Part shown: piece after piece, positions 1 to 10,368 of the stretch
Layout of the letters: each line of letters opens with the position of its first letter
How positions within the stretch are numbered: the stretch's first letter is position 1
Assembly (NCBI GenBank): GCA_037367405.1
Contig: JAZKJV010003379.1
Span: 475,981-539,980, forward strand
Length of the DNA: 64,000 nucleotides
Source: Ottelia alismoides
Lineage: Eukaryota; Streptophyta; Magnoliopsida; Alismatales; Hydrocharitaceae
Direction: 5' to 3'
Notes under the pieces: generated by a model
Told to the model about the DNA's origin: nothing
Database searches by the model: none
Seen by the model: only the letters and a program-made list of their open reading frames with translations
Made by a program: the position numbers and the translations under genes

Positions 1-514
1 GGTGAATAAGTTCTTCTTCTAAGGGCATCTGCTACGACGTTCCCCTAACCAGAGTGGTAGGAGATAGTGCAATCATAATCTTTCAACAACTCTAGCCACC
101 GTCTCTGTCTCATATTGAGCTCCTTTTTATCAAATAGATATTTCAAGCTTTTATGATCGGTGAAGATTTTAAAAGTAATACCATACAGGTAGTGTCTCCA
201 TATCTTTAAAGCGAAAACTACGACAGCTAATTCAAGGTCATGTGCTGGGTAGTTCTTCTCATGTATCCCGAGCTTCGTGATGCATACGCAACTACCTTAG
301 CATGTTGCATAAGAACTGCCCCAAGTCCTTCTTTAGACGCGTCAGTATATACTGTAAACCCTTCACTCCTGGAGGGTAGAGTAAGGATGGGTGCAGATGT
401 TAGGCATTCTTTCAGTGTTTGGAAACTTCTTTCGCATGCATCTGACCATATGAATGGAACTTCCTTCTGGGTCAACCTAGTCATTGGCAATGCTATTCGT
501 GAAAAGTCCTTCAC
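1..514 (-). pseudogene. F RNase H domain, broken
   Basis: This continues the reverse transcriptase frame. It begins with the connection segment (KDFSRIA), then the RNase H motif YTDAS followed by GLGAVLMQ. Near 274 one base is missing relative to the family, so the frame changes: the next conserved stretch ([13 protein letters not shown], then [11 protein letters not shown]) reads in another frame and the original one stops at 227-229. A TAG at 45-47 interrupts the usual HPGKANVVADAL region, here HSG-stop-GNVVADAL. RNase H removes RNA from the RNA:DNA hybrid during reverse transcription; this copy cannot be made intact. Confidence 0.85.
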
Positions 515-550
515 AAATCTTATATAATATCCAGCTAATCCCAGAAAAGA

Positions 551-1438
551 TCATATTTTTGTGATAGTCTTCGGGCATCCCCAACTCATCACCGCACTAA
601 CCTTTGTAGGATCAAATGATATACCTTCCCCAGAAATAACATGGCCTAAGAAAGATACTTCAGATAGCCAGAAGTCACATTTACTATATTTAGCATATAG
701 TTTGTTCTTCCTAAGAGTTTCAAGTGCCTGCCTGAGATGATGTTCATGCATGTATTTATCCTTGGAGTAAATAAGCACATTATCAATAAAGACTACTACA
801 AAGTGATCTAAGAACTCCTTGAATACTCTATTCATGAGATCCATGAAAGCTGCTGGGGCATTTGTCAGTCCAAAAGGCATAACTAAGAATTCATAATGCC
901 CATATCTAGTTCGAAAAGCTGTCTTGGGGATATCCGCATCTTTTATCTTCAACTGATGGTATCCAGATCTTAAGTCAATCTTGGAATACACAGTTGAACC
1001 CTGTAACTGATCAAAGAGATCATCTATTCTTGGTAGAGGATAGTTATTCTTTATTGTCCTCTTGTTTAACTGTCTATAGTCAATGCACAACCGCATTGAT
1101 CCATCCTTTTTCCTGACAAATAAGACAGGTGCACCCCATAGTGAAGTACTAGGATGAATGAATCCTTTATCTAATTCTTGCAACTGTACCTTTAACTCTC
1201 GTAACTCAGCTGGTGCCATCCTATACGGAGGGATAGAGATAGGCTGAGTATCCGATATGAGAGAGATTTCAAATTCAATCTCTCGCTCAGGTGATAATCC
1301 AGGTAGTTCCTCTGGAAATACATCAGGAAACTCGCATACTATAGGTATATCTTCCATCATTCTGTCTGACCCTGATATAGTGGTTACATAAGCTAAATAA
1401 CCATGGTACCCTTGCTCTAACAACTGTTGTACCTTCAA
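551..1438 (-). pseudogene. F reverse transcriptase, catalytic Asp changed
   Basis: Reverse transcriptase of a gypsy-type pol. Visible motifs in order: [73 protein letters not shown], then the active-site box and LGHVIS. The box reads FIDN where the family has F/Y-x-DD: the second Asp codon (779-781) is AAT, Asn, consistent with a G-to-A change. The frame is the same as that of the upstream gag-protease and downstream RNase H, so the TAA at 1484-1486 and the TGA at 551-553 (at a usual Arg before SFLGLAGYY) are in-frame nonsense changes in what was one polyprotein. Confidence 0.9.
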
Positions 1439-1483
1439 TCTAGAGATATATTCGATATTATCATTGGATGTATTTCCAAGGAA

Positions 1484-2467
1484 TTAGAACTCTATCGAGT
1501 TAGAAAGGTGAAACGTTACTGCCTTCTGAAAACAGTCAAGACATGCATGATGCCTTTCTAGCCAATCCATTCCTAGTATAAGATCAAAGTCCTCCATTTC
1601 TATTAGTAGTAGTGAAACAGGTAACTGATGTCCCGCTATCACTACTATATAATTATCCAGGATTTCTCGGATTATAAATACTTGTCCTCGTGGTCCCTTG
1701 ATCAGATAGGACTGTTGTACTTCTACTGGTATCTTACCCAAAGTGGGTACTAACCGTCGAGCAATAAATGAATGTGAAGCACCAGAATCAAATAAGGCAT
1801 GTACTGAAAAGCCATGAATAGCAACGGTACCTCGTACGACTGTGCCTGAGATGTAGCCTTGTTCTTCAGTGATTGCATTTAGCTGGCCATTAAGAATAGG
1901 CAAGCTAGAACCCACAACACTTTGTGGTGGTTGTTGTGTAGGAGATGCTCCTTGTGAGCCCCGACCTCTACCATGTCTTCCTCCGCGTGTTGCTCCATTG
2001 CTCGAGGTGGATGTTATACTGTTTATTGGGGTTGATTTAAACCCTAAACTTCTCAACTTCGGACAATCTTTCTTGATGTGGCCTTCCTGATGACAGTAGA
2101 AACACACATGTGCTCCTGTTTGAGCTGAAGACCCAGCCACAGAGGTGCTAGCTCTTACTGCTGAGTCGCGAGGATATAGTGGAGGTCTAGAGAAACCCCT
2201 TCTTCCAGATAATTCCTGGACCAAAGTCTGTGGCGAGCTTATATTAGACCCGATTGGATGATAGCGATGATCTCTACGGTTATAATGTGCCTTGCTTTTG
2301 GATGGTCCACCATTAAAGTGGAAACTTCTTCTTTGGCGGTTTTCATCCCTCTCCATCTCAATACAAGAGGCGATGTCCATTTCTTCATCTAATGATGTAG
2401 CTCTAAAACCAGCAAGCTTTTCTCGTAGATCTCCCTGAAGACTGCTAACGAATTTGGTAAGACACTC
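1484..2467 (-). pseudogene. F Gag nucleocapsid and aspartic protease
   Basis: Continuation of gag in the same frame after a stop. A CCHC zinc knuckle, CFYCHQEGHIKKDC, lies at 2063-2104 and would bind RNA in the particle. After a Ser/Gly/Gln-rich linker comes the retroviral-type aspartic protease with active site FDSGASHSFI (DSG at 1782-1790) and the later LILGMDWL motif. The protease cuts the Gag-Pol polyprotein and acts as a dimer. The stretch ends at an in-frame TAA (1484-1486), 15 codons before the first recognisable reverse transcriptase residues. Confidence 0.85.
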
Positions 2468-3106
2468 TTATAGTGAAGCTTCTAGAGCTGGTGAGTAATG
2501 TAGTATCTCAGTAAAGTGGATATGATAATCTCGTACGGTCTTAGAACCCTGATTCAGAGAAGCCAACTCTCTCCTCTTTAATTCTTCCCAATGAGAGGGA
2601 CAGAAGTGAGCTCGGAACCTCTCTTCAAAGATATCCCATGGAACATGATCTGCTAATTTCTTGGAAATTACTCTCCACCATCGTCTTGCATAGTCTGCCA
2701 AGGAGTAATCAGCAAAGTGCACCCAAGTATCATTTGGTGCGTGTATTATTCTTAACATCCCGTTGACGTCATCAAGCCACAGTTCTGCCTCAGCAGGTGT
2801 CTCTATGCCTTTAAATCGAGGAATCTTTCCTTTTCGATAATTGTCTAGTAATGTTTGGTGTCTCAGAAGGGCCTTCTCCATTGGTCCTTCAGCTGGAGTA
2901 GGAGCAGACTCAGTTGAAGGATGGTAATTAGACTCTTTCTCATAAAGATGGTCAGAACCTTCAATCCTAGCATCAGCATGCTTAGATGCCTCGGGTCTCT
3001 CAGCTTGTGCATTGAGCCTCTCCTCCAATGCTTGCTGCCTTTGCCCCATGTCTTGGAGCATTGTCATCATAGCCGCTAATTGTCTAGACACATCTTGGTC
3101 TTCCAT
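2468..3106 (-). pseudogene. F Gag capsid domain
   Basis: Retrotransposon Gag homolog. I take the ATG at 3104-3106 (MEDQDVSRQLAAMM) as start. A heptad-like N-terminal helix with many Gln/Glu/Arg is followed by the gag domain: IPRFKGIETPAEAELWLDD, YARRWWRVI, FEERFRAHF and a C-terminal helix. Gag packages the element RNA. A TAA at 2468-2470 interrupts the frame; reading on gives the expected next helix (ECLTKFVSSL), so the stop is a lesion, likely CAA to TAA, and not the natural end. Confidence 0.85.
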
Positions 3107-3289
3107 GATCCTGGGATAAGTCAAGGCCAAAGGTTAGGTCCTATAAGTCTTAGCATGATGTACGTAAGGGACAATGACTTATGAATGGTATTGCAGTCAA
3201 TTATTAAGATCAAAAGATCTTAATATAACCTTAGTTTCTAAATATCGCTCATAGTTGTTGATTACTAAATAAATTACTGGAGTAACAAA

Positions 3290-3301
3290 GCTCTGATACC
3301 A
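3290..3301 (-). other. F primer binding site (initiator Met tRNA)
   Basis: On the minus strand the sequence is TGGTATCAGAGC, complementary to the 3' end of plant initiator methionine tRNA, three bases from the LTR end. It primes minus-strand DNA synthesis and fixes element orientation and the LTR border at 3305. Confidence 0.92.
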
Positions 3302-4797
3302 ATCTGTCGCGACCCCAATTACGGGCCGTCAGATCCTCCCATAACCAGATCTGGTTACTCAGCAATAATTTATTCAGCAATCACAACTAACATTCAGAAA
3401 CAGACTGCAAATAAAGTATATTCAGAAGAAACTATTTCAACACTTTTCCATTCACAAAATAAAGTTCAGATGATACATTGTCCCACTATAACCATTTACA
3501 TGTACATCAGCTTGAACGGAAAATATACCAAAGATTACTAACTATCTTACAAAGTAAAGCTATTGTAGCGGGCTGGATATCTAGTATGTAAGCTGGATGG
3601 ATTTTTAAAGTCCTTGCGATGGCTCACCGATACCTGTTGGATTTTCCATAAATCATAGGATAAAAATTAGCGAATGCTAAGTAACGAAGAAGAGAAAAGC
3701 AAACAAATTGTATAATTTTGCAAAACTTGTTATCACAAAAGTTTCATTCCTTTTCATTAATTTAAGTCCTATTCCTTTTCTATTCCACGTCAGGGATTAG
3801 TCCAGGGGAACCCCACCATTCTTGGACTCCGAAGCTGTGGACCCTTAAGGATTGGAGATTGTGTTGATCTTGATAAACTTATGCTGCCGCACGTCGCCTC
3901 AACCAATCCTCCAATACTACCCTGATATTTTCCTTTTCTTTTATTAAACAGGGTCTCAAACCCTCAGCCTGGAAAATAAATGAGCACACCGTCCTCGAGG
4001 ACTCGGTTGTTGAAAACTACAGGATAACATTTAATAATATAACCTAGCGGCTTTAAATACATATTATCGTGACCCAGCCGCTATTGAACCACCCGTGCCT
4101 CCACATGGCACGACCACATCTTCCGTCATTCAACCTGAAGATATTGGCTCCCGGTACCACGCGTTGCAAAACATTCATTTCATGCGCACTTGTCATAACA
4201 GGGCAACCGTGTACCACCTAGGTAGGGAAACGCCAATACAGGATCCTTCTGATAAACCTACAGGTTGCATGCCCGACCTGTAGTTCTACTCCCAGTCATC
4301 CTTATCGTGACACATGATCCTTTTTAGGATCCAACTCAAACCACATCAATTCCCATGATGTAATTCTTTTGTTAAGTCTTCGATTTGCATAATCAGCAAT
4401 ACTTAGTATAGACTCACATATGTATTATTCATATGCATATATACTCGTATTTATGCCTGTTTTAACTCCCAAACCCTAACTTTCAAAGCCACCGCATCGA
4501 TTTGATGCTTAAACCTTATTTTAGTGGGAATCACAAAGCAAATATTCAGACTTTATCAAAAATAGCCAAAATTAGAGTTCTTCATAGCACAGAACATAAA
4601 ATCAAGAATTTCAATAATCTCGTTTGAAAACCCAACAACAAAATGAAGAATTTTGTTACCTAATCGAGCTCTCTCTCATGTATGCAAGGCTTTATCGTGT
4701 TTCGTTTTTAAAAAGGATGTTTTAAGGCTCCTGAAAAGATCGAATTTGATTTCGTATAAAAAACGCTAAGAACGTGTCAAGAATGCGAAAAACGAAC

Positions 4798-4842
4798 GAA
4801 GAACACGAAGAACGCGAAGAACACAAAGAACACGAATAACGC
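4798..4842. repeat. Five tandem 9-nt units
   Basis: Units are GAAGAACAC, GAAGAACGC, GAAGAACAC, AAAGAACAC and GAATAACGC, inside the F LTR. A small slippage-type minisatellite. Confidence 0.85.
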
Positions 4843-5009
4843 CATGAATATATTTTCTCTTGAAATTTCAGCAGAGCTTCCCCTTATACGGGGTGATATT
4901 TCTAAGAAAATTTCGGCAGAGTTTCCCCTTATATCATGACATATTTAAAAATAAAAACGAAAAGAGTTTCCTTTATAAAATCAATCGTGAGGAAAACAAC
5001 AACAAAACT

Positions 5010-5310
5010 GAAAGAATATACTTAAACAACAAGAGATGAAGAATTGGTAGACACCATGCATCTTAGGTGAGTGAATGTGTGAGGAATCACAGAGTTCACT
5101 GACGTGCATAGCCGCCCGCACCTAAGTAGGATATTACATAGATTTCTCCATCAAAATAACTGTAAAAGCATAATTGAAAGAATAGAAACATAAGCGATGG
5201 AGAATCGGTAGACACCACGCGTCTTAGATGAGTGATTGTGTGACGAATCACAGGGTTCACTAACGTGCATAGCCTCCCACACCTAAGTAGGGTGTTACAT
5301 AGATTTCTCC
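5010..5310. repeat. Imperfect tandem duplication, period 161 bp
   Basis: The stretch ending at 5149 recurs 161 bases later ending at 5310. Shared landmarks: GGTAGACACCA at 5045 and 5206, GAATCACAG, GTGCATAGCC, CACCTAAGTAGG and TTACATAGATTTCTCC. Scattered substitutions show it is not recent. It lies in the transcribed part of the F LTR. Confidence 0.85.
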
Positions 5311-5558
5311 TTGAACTACAATAGAAAATGAATCGGAAAGAAAGATGAATCAAGAACAAAGCTTGGAAGAAAAGAGGATGAATTGAAATCCTAGCTTATG
5401 AAACAAACTGAGAGAGGATCATACCTTTCTCCTCCTCGTTCTCCCGGCAGCGCTTCGCTAGCGTTCCTCCCTTGCCTCCCACTCCTCCTGACCTCTCGAC
5501 CCTAGCCCTTGGGGTGGTGGTGGTAGTGGAAATCGTAGAGAATGAATGGGCAGGGGGT

Positions 5559-5568
5559 CTATTTATAG
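5559..5568 (-). promoter_or_regulatory. F LTR TATA box
   Basis: CTATAAATAG on the minus strand, the best core promoter match in this LTR. Transcription would start about 30 bp further left, near 5530. Three CCATGG palindromes lie just upstream at 5587-5592, 5601-5606 and 5632-5637, two of them inside the longer AACCATGGTT. Confidence 0.7.
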
Positions 5569-6042
5569 GCTCCAGAAAACCACTAACCATGGTTACAAAA
5601 CCATGGTTTAGACCTTAACCGTAGTTTTGGCCCATGGTTTTGGCCAAAACCTATCTCAAACTTGGGGATTAAGTCAGAACATTCCAGATGATTCTACATT
5701 CGCTAATGATGCTTAATTAACACTAATCGTGATTAACTTTCACTAATCGCGATTTAACTTTCGCAGCTTACGCTTATCTTTTGCTAACTATTGATTAGTG
5801 TTTGCTAATGATCATTAGCGGTTTTCAATTCGTCATTAGTTTCTTTAATCACACTTAATTAGTCTTAATGACAGTCATTATGGGCTAATGACTTCTTAAC
5901 CCTCCTTACTTCTCTTTCTTCCGAAAATCATAACAAATCGAAACGAAGTCTGATTCACACGAAACAAATTCCGTTGGTTTTCTCTTGATGAGACGGATCT
6001 TATTATATAGACTCCGAGATATGCCAAGTTCAAGGCTTTACA

Positions 6043-6678
6043 AAATGCTATTTTTTTGGGATTTTTTGGAATTTTTTAGATTTATATAAAGGATTTTGGA
6101 GATTTTTATTTTTTTGAATTTTTTTTATATTTTTCATGAATTTTGGTTTGAAGTCTCAAAATACTAAAATATACAAAATACATTTTTGTTGAGAATTTTT
6201 CAAGTGTTTATATATTTTATTGGAATTTTATAAATTAAACAGGGACAAAAACATGTTATTTTGAATTTTAAAAAATATCTAAATACCTAAAATCAAAATA
6301 AAAAATGTGACAGGATCTAGATGCTATTAGGCACTTAATCCTATTTTTTTGAGAATTTTTGGAGCACAGATTATATATTTAATAAATAGAAAAAACACAC
6401 AAAAATTAATGAAGTGGTAGGGGCATAAATGCAAATAAAAATAAAGTCTGGGTGCTTCCTAAAAATTACCTAAAAGATTATTACGACCAATGAAAGTTTA
6501 TGGACTAAATGGAAATACAAAAACCCATGAAGGGTTTGCTGCAAAATGCCCACCTCATGTGGGACAACACGTAAGGTGAGCTGACAAGGACCAATATGCA
6601 ATTACATTAAACCCATGGCTCAACTTGCAAATTTACACAAAATATTATGTTGTTTAAATAACTTATAGGACCGAATAA
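6043..6678 (-). mobile_element. LTR fragment D, left piece
   Basis: AT-rich DNA followed by repeats that, on the minus strand, read like the TTTGCA...CCCCT array of the Athila-like LTRs here (for example ATTTGCATTTATGCCCCTAC at 6416-6435). Order and strand match element B's LTR. The piece is bounded by F on the left and by A's insertion (TSD TAAAG) on the right. No gene is visible. Confidence 0.6.
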
Positions 6679-6683
6679 TAAAG
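6679..6683. repeat. Element A target site duplication, left copy
   Basis: TAAAG directly before the LTR start TGATGAAT. The right copy is at 60333-60337, nearly 54 kb away, directly after the LTR end TCATCA. Confidence 0.92.
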
Positions 6684-7612
6684 TGATGAATACTCATTCA
6701 TCACTCTTTATTCTTATATTTTAGCTACAAAAACCTTTGCAAATGCATGTATATAGTTGTAAATAGAAATAATTACCAAAAGCAATCATTGTGTAAAAAT
6801 CTATAATTAGCATGTTTTTGTGCAAAAATAAAAGAATAAAGATTAAAAAGAAAAAGAGGGAAATATTTAGAATAAATATTGAGCAACCTAACCCAAGGGA
6901 GGGCTCAGCATGGGCCTGACCGCATAAAAGCCAAAGTAGAGAGAGATAGGGGCTCATGTGTGTAAATATTTATGTAAATAAATAAAAGTATTTTCCTCAC
7001 AAAAATAGACTCAAATTGGCTTGTAAATATTTGTATATATTTTTAAATATAAAAACAAGATAAAAATATAAAAATCAAAAAGAAGACAAAAACAACACTC
7101 ACCATATATATAGACCATCCACATTTATATTTATTTAGCTAAGTAAATAACTAAAATTAATTTCCAAAATTTTTGTAAATATTCTATATAGTGTGAATGA
7201 AAAAAATAAATTACAACAAAAACAAAATAAAAACAACAAAAATAAAAATCCAAAAAGACATTGTAAATATACCATGTATATAAATGTACATATGTATTTA
7301 TTTCACCTATGTATATAAATAATAAAAACAAAATAAAAATGTCTTTTTATTCCTCATTTTATAATATAAATAAATAAAATATAAAATGGGAGTAAAATTG
7401 TATAAAAATAACAATTAAAAATCAAAAATTAAAATCTTATACATTGTATATATACCAACATCTAACCCTACTATGTACATACCTTATTTTTATTTTGAAA
7501 AATTAATTAAAAATCACTAAAAAATAGAAAAAAATAAAAGAAAAATGTTTCATGTTTTAACTTTCTCCTAATGCGGCCATTTGCTGCCCTTAATTTCACT
7601 TCCAAAAACCAG

Positions 7613-7663
7613 CCACGTGGCCTTCACCCATTGGCCCTGGGGATTGTTGACCGCCCGGTCAAC
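7613..7663 (+). promoter_or_regulatory. A 5' LTR: G-box, CCAAT and inverted W-box pair
   Basis: CCACGTGG at 7613-7620, ATTGG (CCAAT on the other strand) at 7630-7634, and GTTGACC-GCCC-GGTCAAC at 7646-7663. TTGACC is the core W-box bound by plant WRKY factors; here two face each other. The same arrangement occurs in B, C and E LTRs. The 3' LTR copy is at 38665-38715, with one W-box base changed (GGTTAAC). Confidence 0.75.
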
Positions 7664-7865
7664 TGCCTCCCCCAGGACCACTTCCCACGGGCTTAGGCGT
7701 CCGACCCGATTTCCTCCTTTTTTAGCGCCTAAACCCGATTCATCCCCACCTAAACCCCGGGTCAGATCCGTCCATGGTATATCCGAGATCCTCGCCGGAG
7801 CCTCCACATCGGGATCCGTGCGCTCCAGTGCCCTACTCGCGCCCTTCTTCCCGGACCCTCCAGCG

Positions 7866-7872
7866 TACTTAA
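7866..7872 (+). promoter_or_regulatory. A 5' LTR TATA-like element
   Basis: TACTTAA lies 220 bp after the start of the W-box pair and before a pyrimidine-rich stretch that would hold the start site near 7895. Element B has TACTTAA at the equivalent place and spacing. The 3' LTR copy is at 38917-38923. A weak TATA match by itself; the conserved spacing is the argument. Confidence 0.45.
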
Positions 7873-8124
7873 GCCGAGCTCCGCCACCTCCATTTCCTAT
7901 CTTTGGCCATTCGCTTCCACCCCCAGTGAGCTCCAGCGCGTGAGGGAGAGTGACAGCTTGCTTCCCGTGCTGTTGAAGCGAGGAGAGGACCGGATTCCAT
8001 TGATCCGGCGAGTATCGCCGCCTTGCTCCGCCCAGAGCCGGAGCTCGAGCCTCAGAGGGAGACGCTCCTCGAGGCGACGGCCCAGAGCACCGCCAGCTCA
8101 CCCCCAGTCTCATCGACCACCCAG

Positions 8125-8435
8125 GTAGCCCCGTAGTCCTTTCTTTTTCTTTAATTTTCAATTACCCCCTTTTCGCTGCTCCGCCGTTCGCCGTCGATTC
8201 CGTCCACGTCCGACCACCATTCGATCATCGGACTTCGCCATAGCCACCGCCTTCCTTCCGCGCACCTTCTCCATACCTACATCCAACCCAGCTCGCACAG
8301 GAGCTGGGATTCGAGCTCCTCCGTCCCCACCTTCGCCGGAGCTCGCCCATCTCGACCCTCCGATCACCTCCACCCCGCCTAACTGGGTCGAGGCAGTTTG
8401 CCCTCGACCCGCGAGTCTTCTGGTTCGCTTTGCAG
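8125..8435 (+). other. Putative leader intron in A 5' LTR (311 nt)
   Basis: Donor-like CCCAG|GTAGCC and acceptor-like GCTTTGCAG|GTACTT. Segments of similar size and phase sit at the same place in B, C and E LTRs. Splicing is inferred from sequence alone. In the 3' LTR the donor GT is at 39177-39178 and element C is inserted three bases later. Confidence 0.45.
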
Positions 8436-8924
8436 GTACTTCCAAGTCCATCTGAGGGCTTGGACCATCAGGCCCAGGAGCTTCATCTCCGCCGACCTCG
8501 CCGGAGCTCTCCTGAGCTCGGCAGGGTCATCGGAGACCACCACGCGACGCGGAAGCACCCCACGCTCCTTCTCCGATCTTCAGCGTGCTTCCAGGAGGAC
8601 TGCAGCGCCGCTACGAGCCCGGCAAAAGTCGCCGGCATCCAGTTCATTCAGCATCCTCTGTCGCCGTTCGATCGCCTCAGACCTCCAGTTCCTATGTCGA
8701 CCGTCCATCTGAGGAGGTCCCCGCACCGCTAGATCCTTGGAGAGGCGATCTCCACCGTTGATCCAGTGTGACGCAGCCACCGCTTCTCTCCGCCACTTGA
8801 TCTGCTACGTGGCAACACCTGGATCGTCCGATCAGCCCGAGGAGCTTAGCTTTGGAGTCCCAGTCGCCCAGCACCGTCAGATGCACCACGTGGCATCCAT
8901 CCAGCGGCTCCATTAATAAAGGGT

Positions 8925-9400
8925 AATTTACCCTTAGGCCCTCCTGTTTATTTTATTTCGCATTTAGTCCTGTAATTAGTTAGTATAGTTGTTTAGTTTT
9001 TGGTAAATTTGCATAGAGGACCCTGAATTTTATTTACTTTGCATTTATGCCCCTGTACGTTGTGTGGCACGTGCTTCGTCACGTGGCTTTCTGGTGTATT
9101 TGCATCTTATGCCCCTGTAGTTCTGAATGTTACTGAATGAATGAAAGTTTTTGTGTATTTGCATTTATACCCCTATGCGTGAAACATTTGAGCATGTGCG
9201 GATATTTTTGGGTTAATTGCAGATTACCCCCTGGACTTTTGGTACCTGTTACCAAATAGTCCTCTGAAATAATTTTCGTTACATTTGGGTCCCTGAGTGC
9301 CTCAGGCGCGTGTGACGCACGTGTTTACCTGGGTTATTTGCACCAGACCCCCCAGAACTTCGGGTATTTGCACATAGGTCCCTGTGCACAGTGCCCCCTC
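8925..9400 (+). repeat. A 5' LTR array of TTTGCA...CCCCTG units
   Basis: About eight degenerate units spaced 40-70 bp. Examples: TTTGCATTTATGCCCCTG near 9039, TTTGCATCTTATGCCCCTG near 9100, TTTGCATTTATACCCCTA near 9158, ATTGCAGATTACCCCCTGG near 9216, TTTGCACATAGGTCCCTG near 9367. Repeated in the 3' LTR at about 58908-59380. The order of motif parts is constant while the spacers differ, so this is not a simple satellite. Confidence 0.8.
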
Positions 9401-10350
9401 TTTATTTTTAAATAAAATAGCAAAACAACTCCAAATCCAATGAAAATTGGACACATGGCTCTTGCCATAGTGTAAAATTTTCTGGAATTTTTGGGGCAAT
9501 ATTGTTTTGATTTGATATTTTAAAAATTCAAAAACATCTAATTTTGTTACTGTCTAACTTTAAAAATCACAAAAAATATTAAAACTCATCTAAAATTCAC
9601 AAAAAAATTACTTGCTGTTTGTTTATGCTTGCTTGATTTTTTAGCTAAGTTTGGCTATTTTTCATTGCTTAAAACACCTAAAAATTGAAAAACACTTAAA
9701 ACCTTATAAAAATTCTAATAAATAAACCAAAACCCCAAAAATAATAATTTAGGTGCCCAAATTTTCCTTGTTTTCTTATCTTTACAGGAAAATTACCTCC
9801 CAGCTAATTTGGGGCTTCTAGATATTTTATCTAGGTCCTTTTAGCTCGGCTAGACAGTACCTACAGTTTCAGTCACTGTTTGATTTTTAGAAAATTAAAT
9901 AAATATCAGAAAAATCCCAAAAATTCACCAAAAACACTAAAAATTATAAAACACATAAAAACATTTTTGTTAGAATTTTTGGTTGATTTTTAGTGCATTA
10001 AATAAATTGTTGAAGTGTGTTGATTAGTTGCTTTTCTTATTTTCTTAATATCTTAAAAATCCAAAAAAATATAAAATAATTAAAAACCACCAAAAATACT
10101 TCTTTATTTTCTTTTATTTCTTTTTGACTACTTCGTAGGCCGCAAGGCCAACCCGTGCTCCTTGTGTTCGACCCTGGTCGCTATACCAGGTTAAATTAAT
10201 AGCGAGACCGCTACCGTATTTGATTTGATTTTTCTCTTGATTGGTGGTCTTCTTTTTCTTGATTGATCGAGTCTGAGTGATTGAGGTCGCAATAACCATC
10301 TTAGATACACCTGATTACCTTAGTCACTTGGGATTTTTCGGTCATCAGAA

Positions 10351-10368
10351 TGGCGCCGTTGCCGGGGA
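10351..10368 (+). other. A primer binding site (tRNA-Asp)
   Basis: TGGCGCCGTTGCCGGGGA is complementary to the last 18 bases, including CCA, of plant tRNA-Asp(GUC). It starts three bases after the LTR end at 10347. This primer is typical of Athila elements. Confidence 0.95.

Larger units (their letters stand above)
1..6042 (-). mobile_element. Element F: truncated Ty3/gypsy chromovirus-type retrotransposon
   Basis: Minus-strand element cut by the left window edge. Reading leftward from about 6042 it shows one LTR, an initiator-Met primer binding site, gag, a CCHC zinc knuckle, aspartic protease, reverse transcriptase and the start of RNase H. Integrase, any chromodomain, the 3' LTR and one TSD lie outside. 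The iMet primer, CCHC knuckle and single gag-pol frame fit the Del/Tekay group of chromoviruses; that assignment is inferred from general resemblance. It probably inserted into LTR fragment D, which starts right after it. Confidence 0.85.
3305..6042 (-). mobile_element. F 5' LTR
   Basis: The inner border (3305) is set by the primer site; on the minus strand the LTR ends GGGGTCGCGACA. The outer border is less certain: I place it at 6042, where the minus strand starts TGTAAAGCCTTGAACTTGG, giving a TGT...ACA LTR of about 2.7 kb. It has a good TATA box, TAAT-rich repeats in U3 (5715-5860), three CCATGG palindromes upstream of the TATA box, a 9-nt minisatellite and a 161-bp duplication. The right LTR end cannot be checked against the other copy. 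Confidence 0.65.
6684..10347 (+). mobile_element. Element A 5' LTR (3664 bp)
   Basis: Starts TGATGAAT...ATTCATCA (a perfect 8-bp inverted repeat) and ends TCATCA three bases before the primer site. Layout: AT-rich U3 to about 7560; G-box and inverted W-box pair 7613-7663; TATA-like TACTTAA 7866-7872; GC-rich leader with a GT...AG segment 8125-8435; TTTGCA...CCCCTG array about 8925-9400; AT-rich tail; conserved end with GTTCGACCCTGG near 10170. The open frames in the GC-rich part are not conserved as protein between LTR families and I do not call them genes. Confidence 0.95.

Noticed and set aside
5280..5298. LTR border of F at GGGTGTTACA (5298)
   Set aside because: The TATA box at 5559-5568 lies beyond it and the word is duplicated 161 bp away, so the LTR must extend further.
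10165..10185. tRNA-like B box (GTTCGACCCTGG) near LTR ends of A, B and C
   Set aside because: No matching A box at the right distance and no tRNA fold; probably a conserved LTR tail motif.
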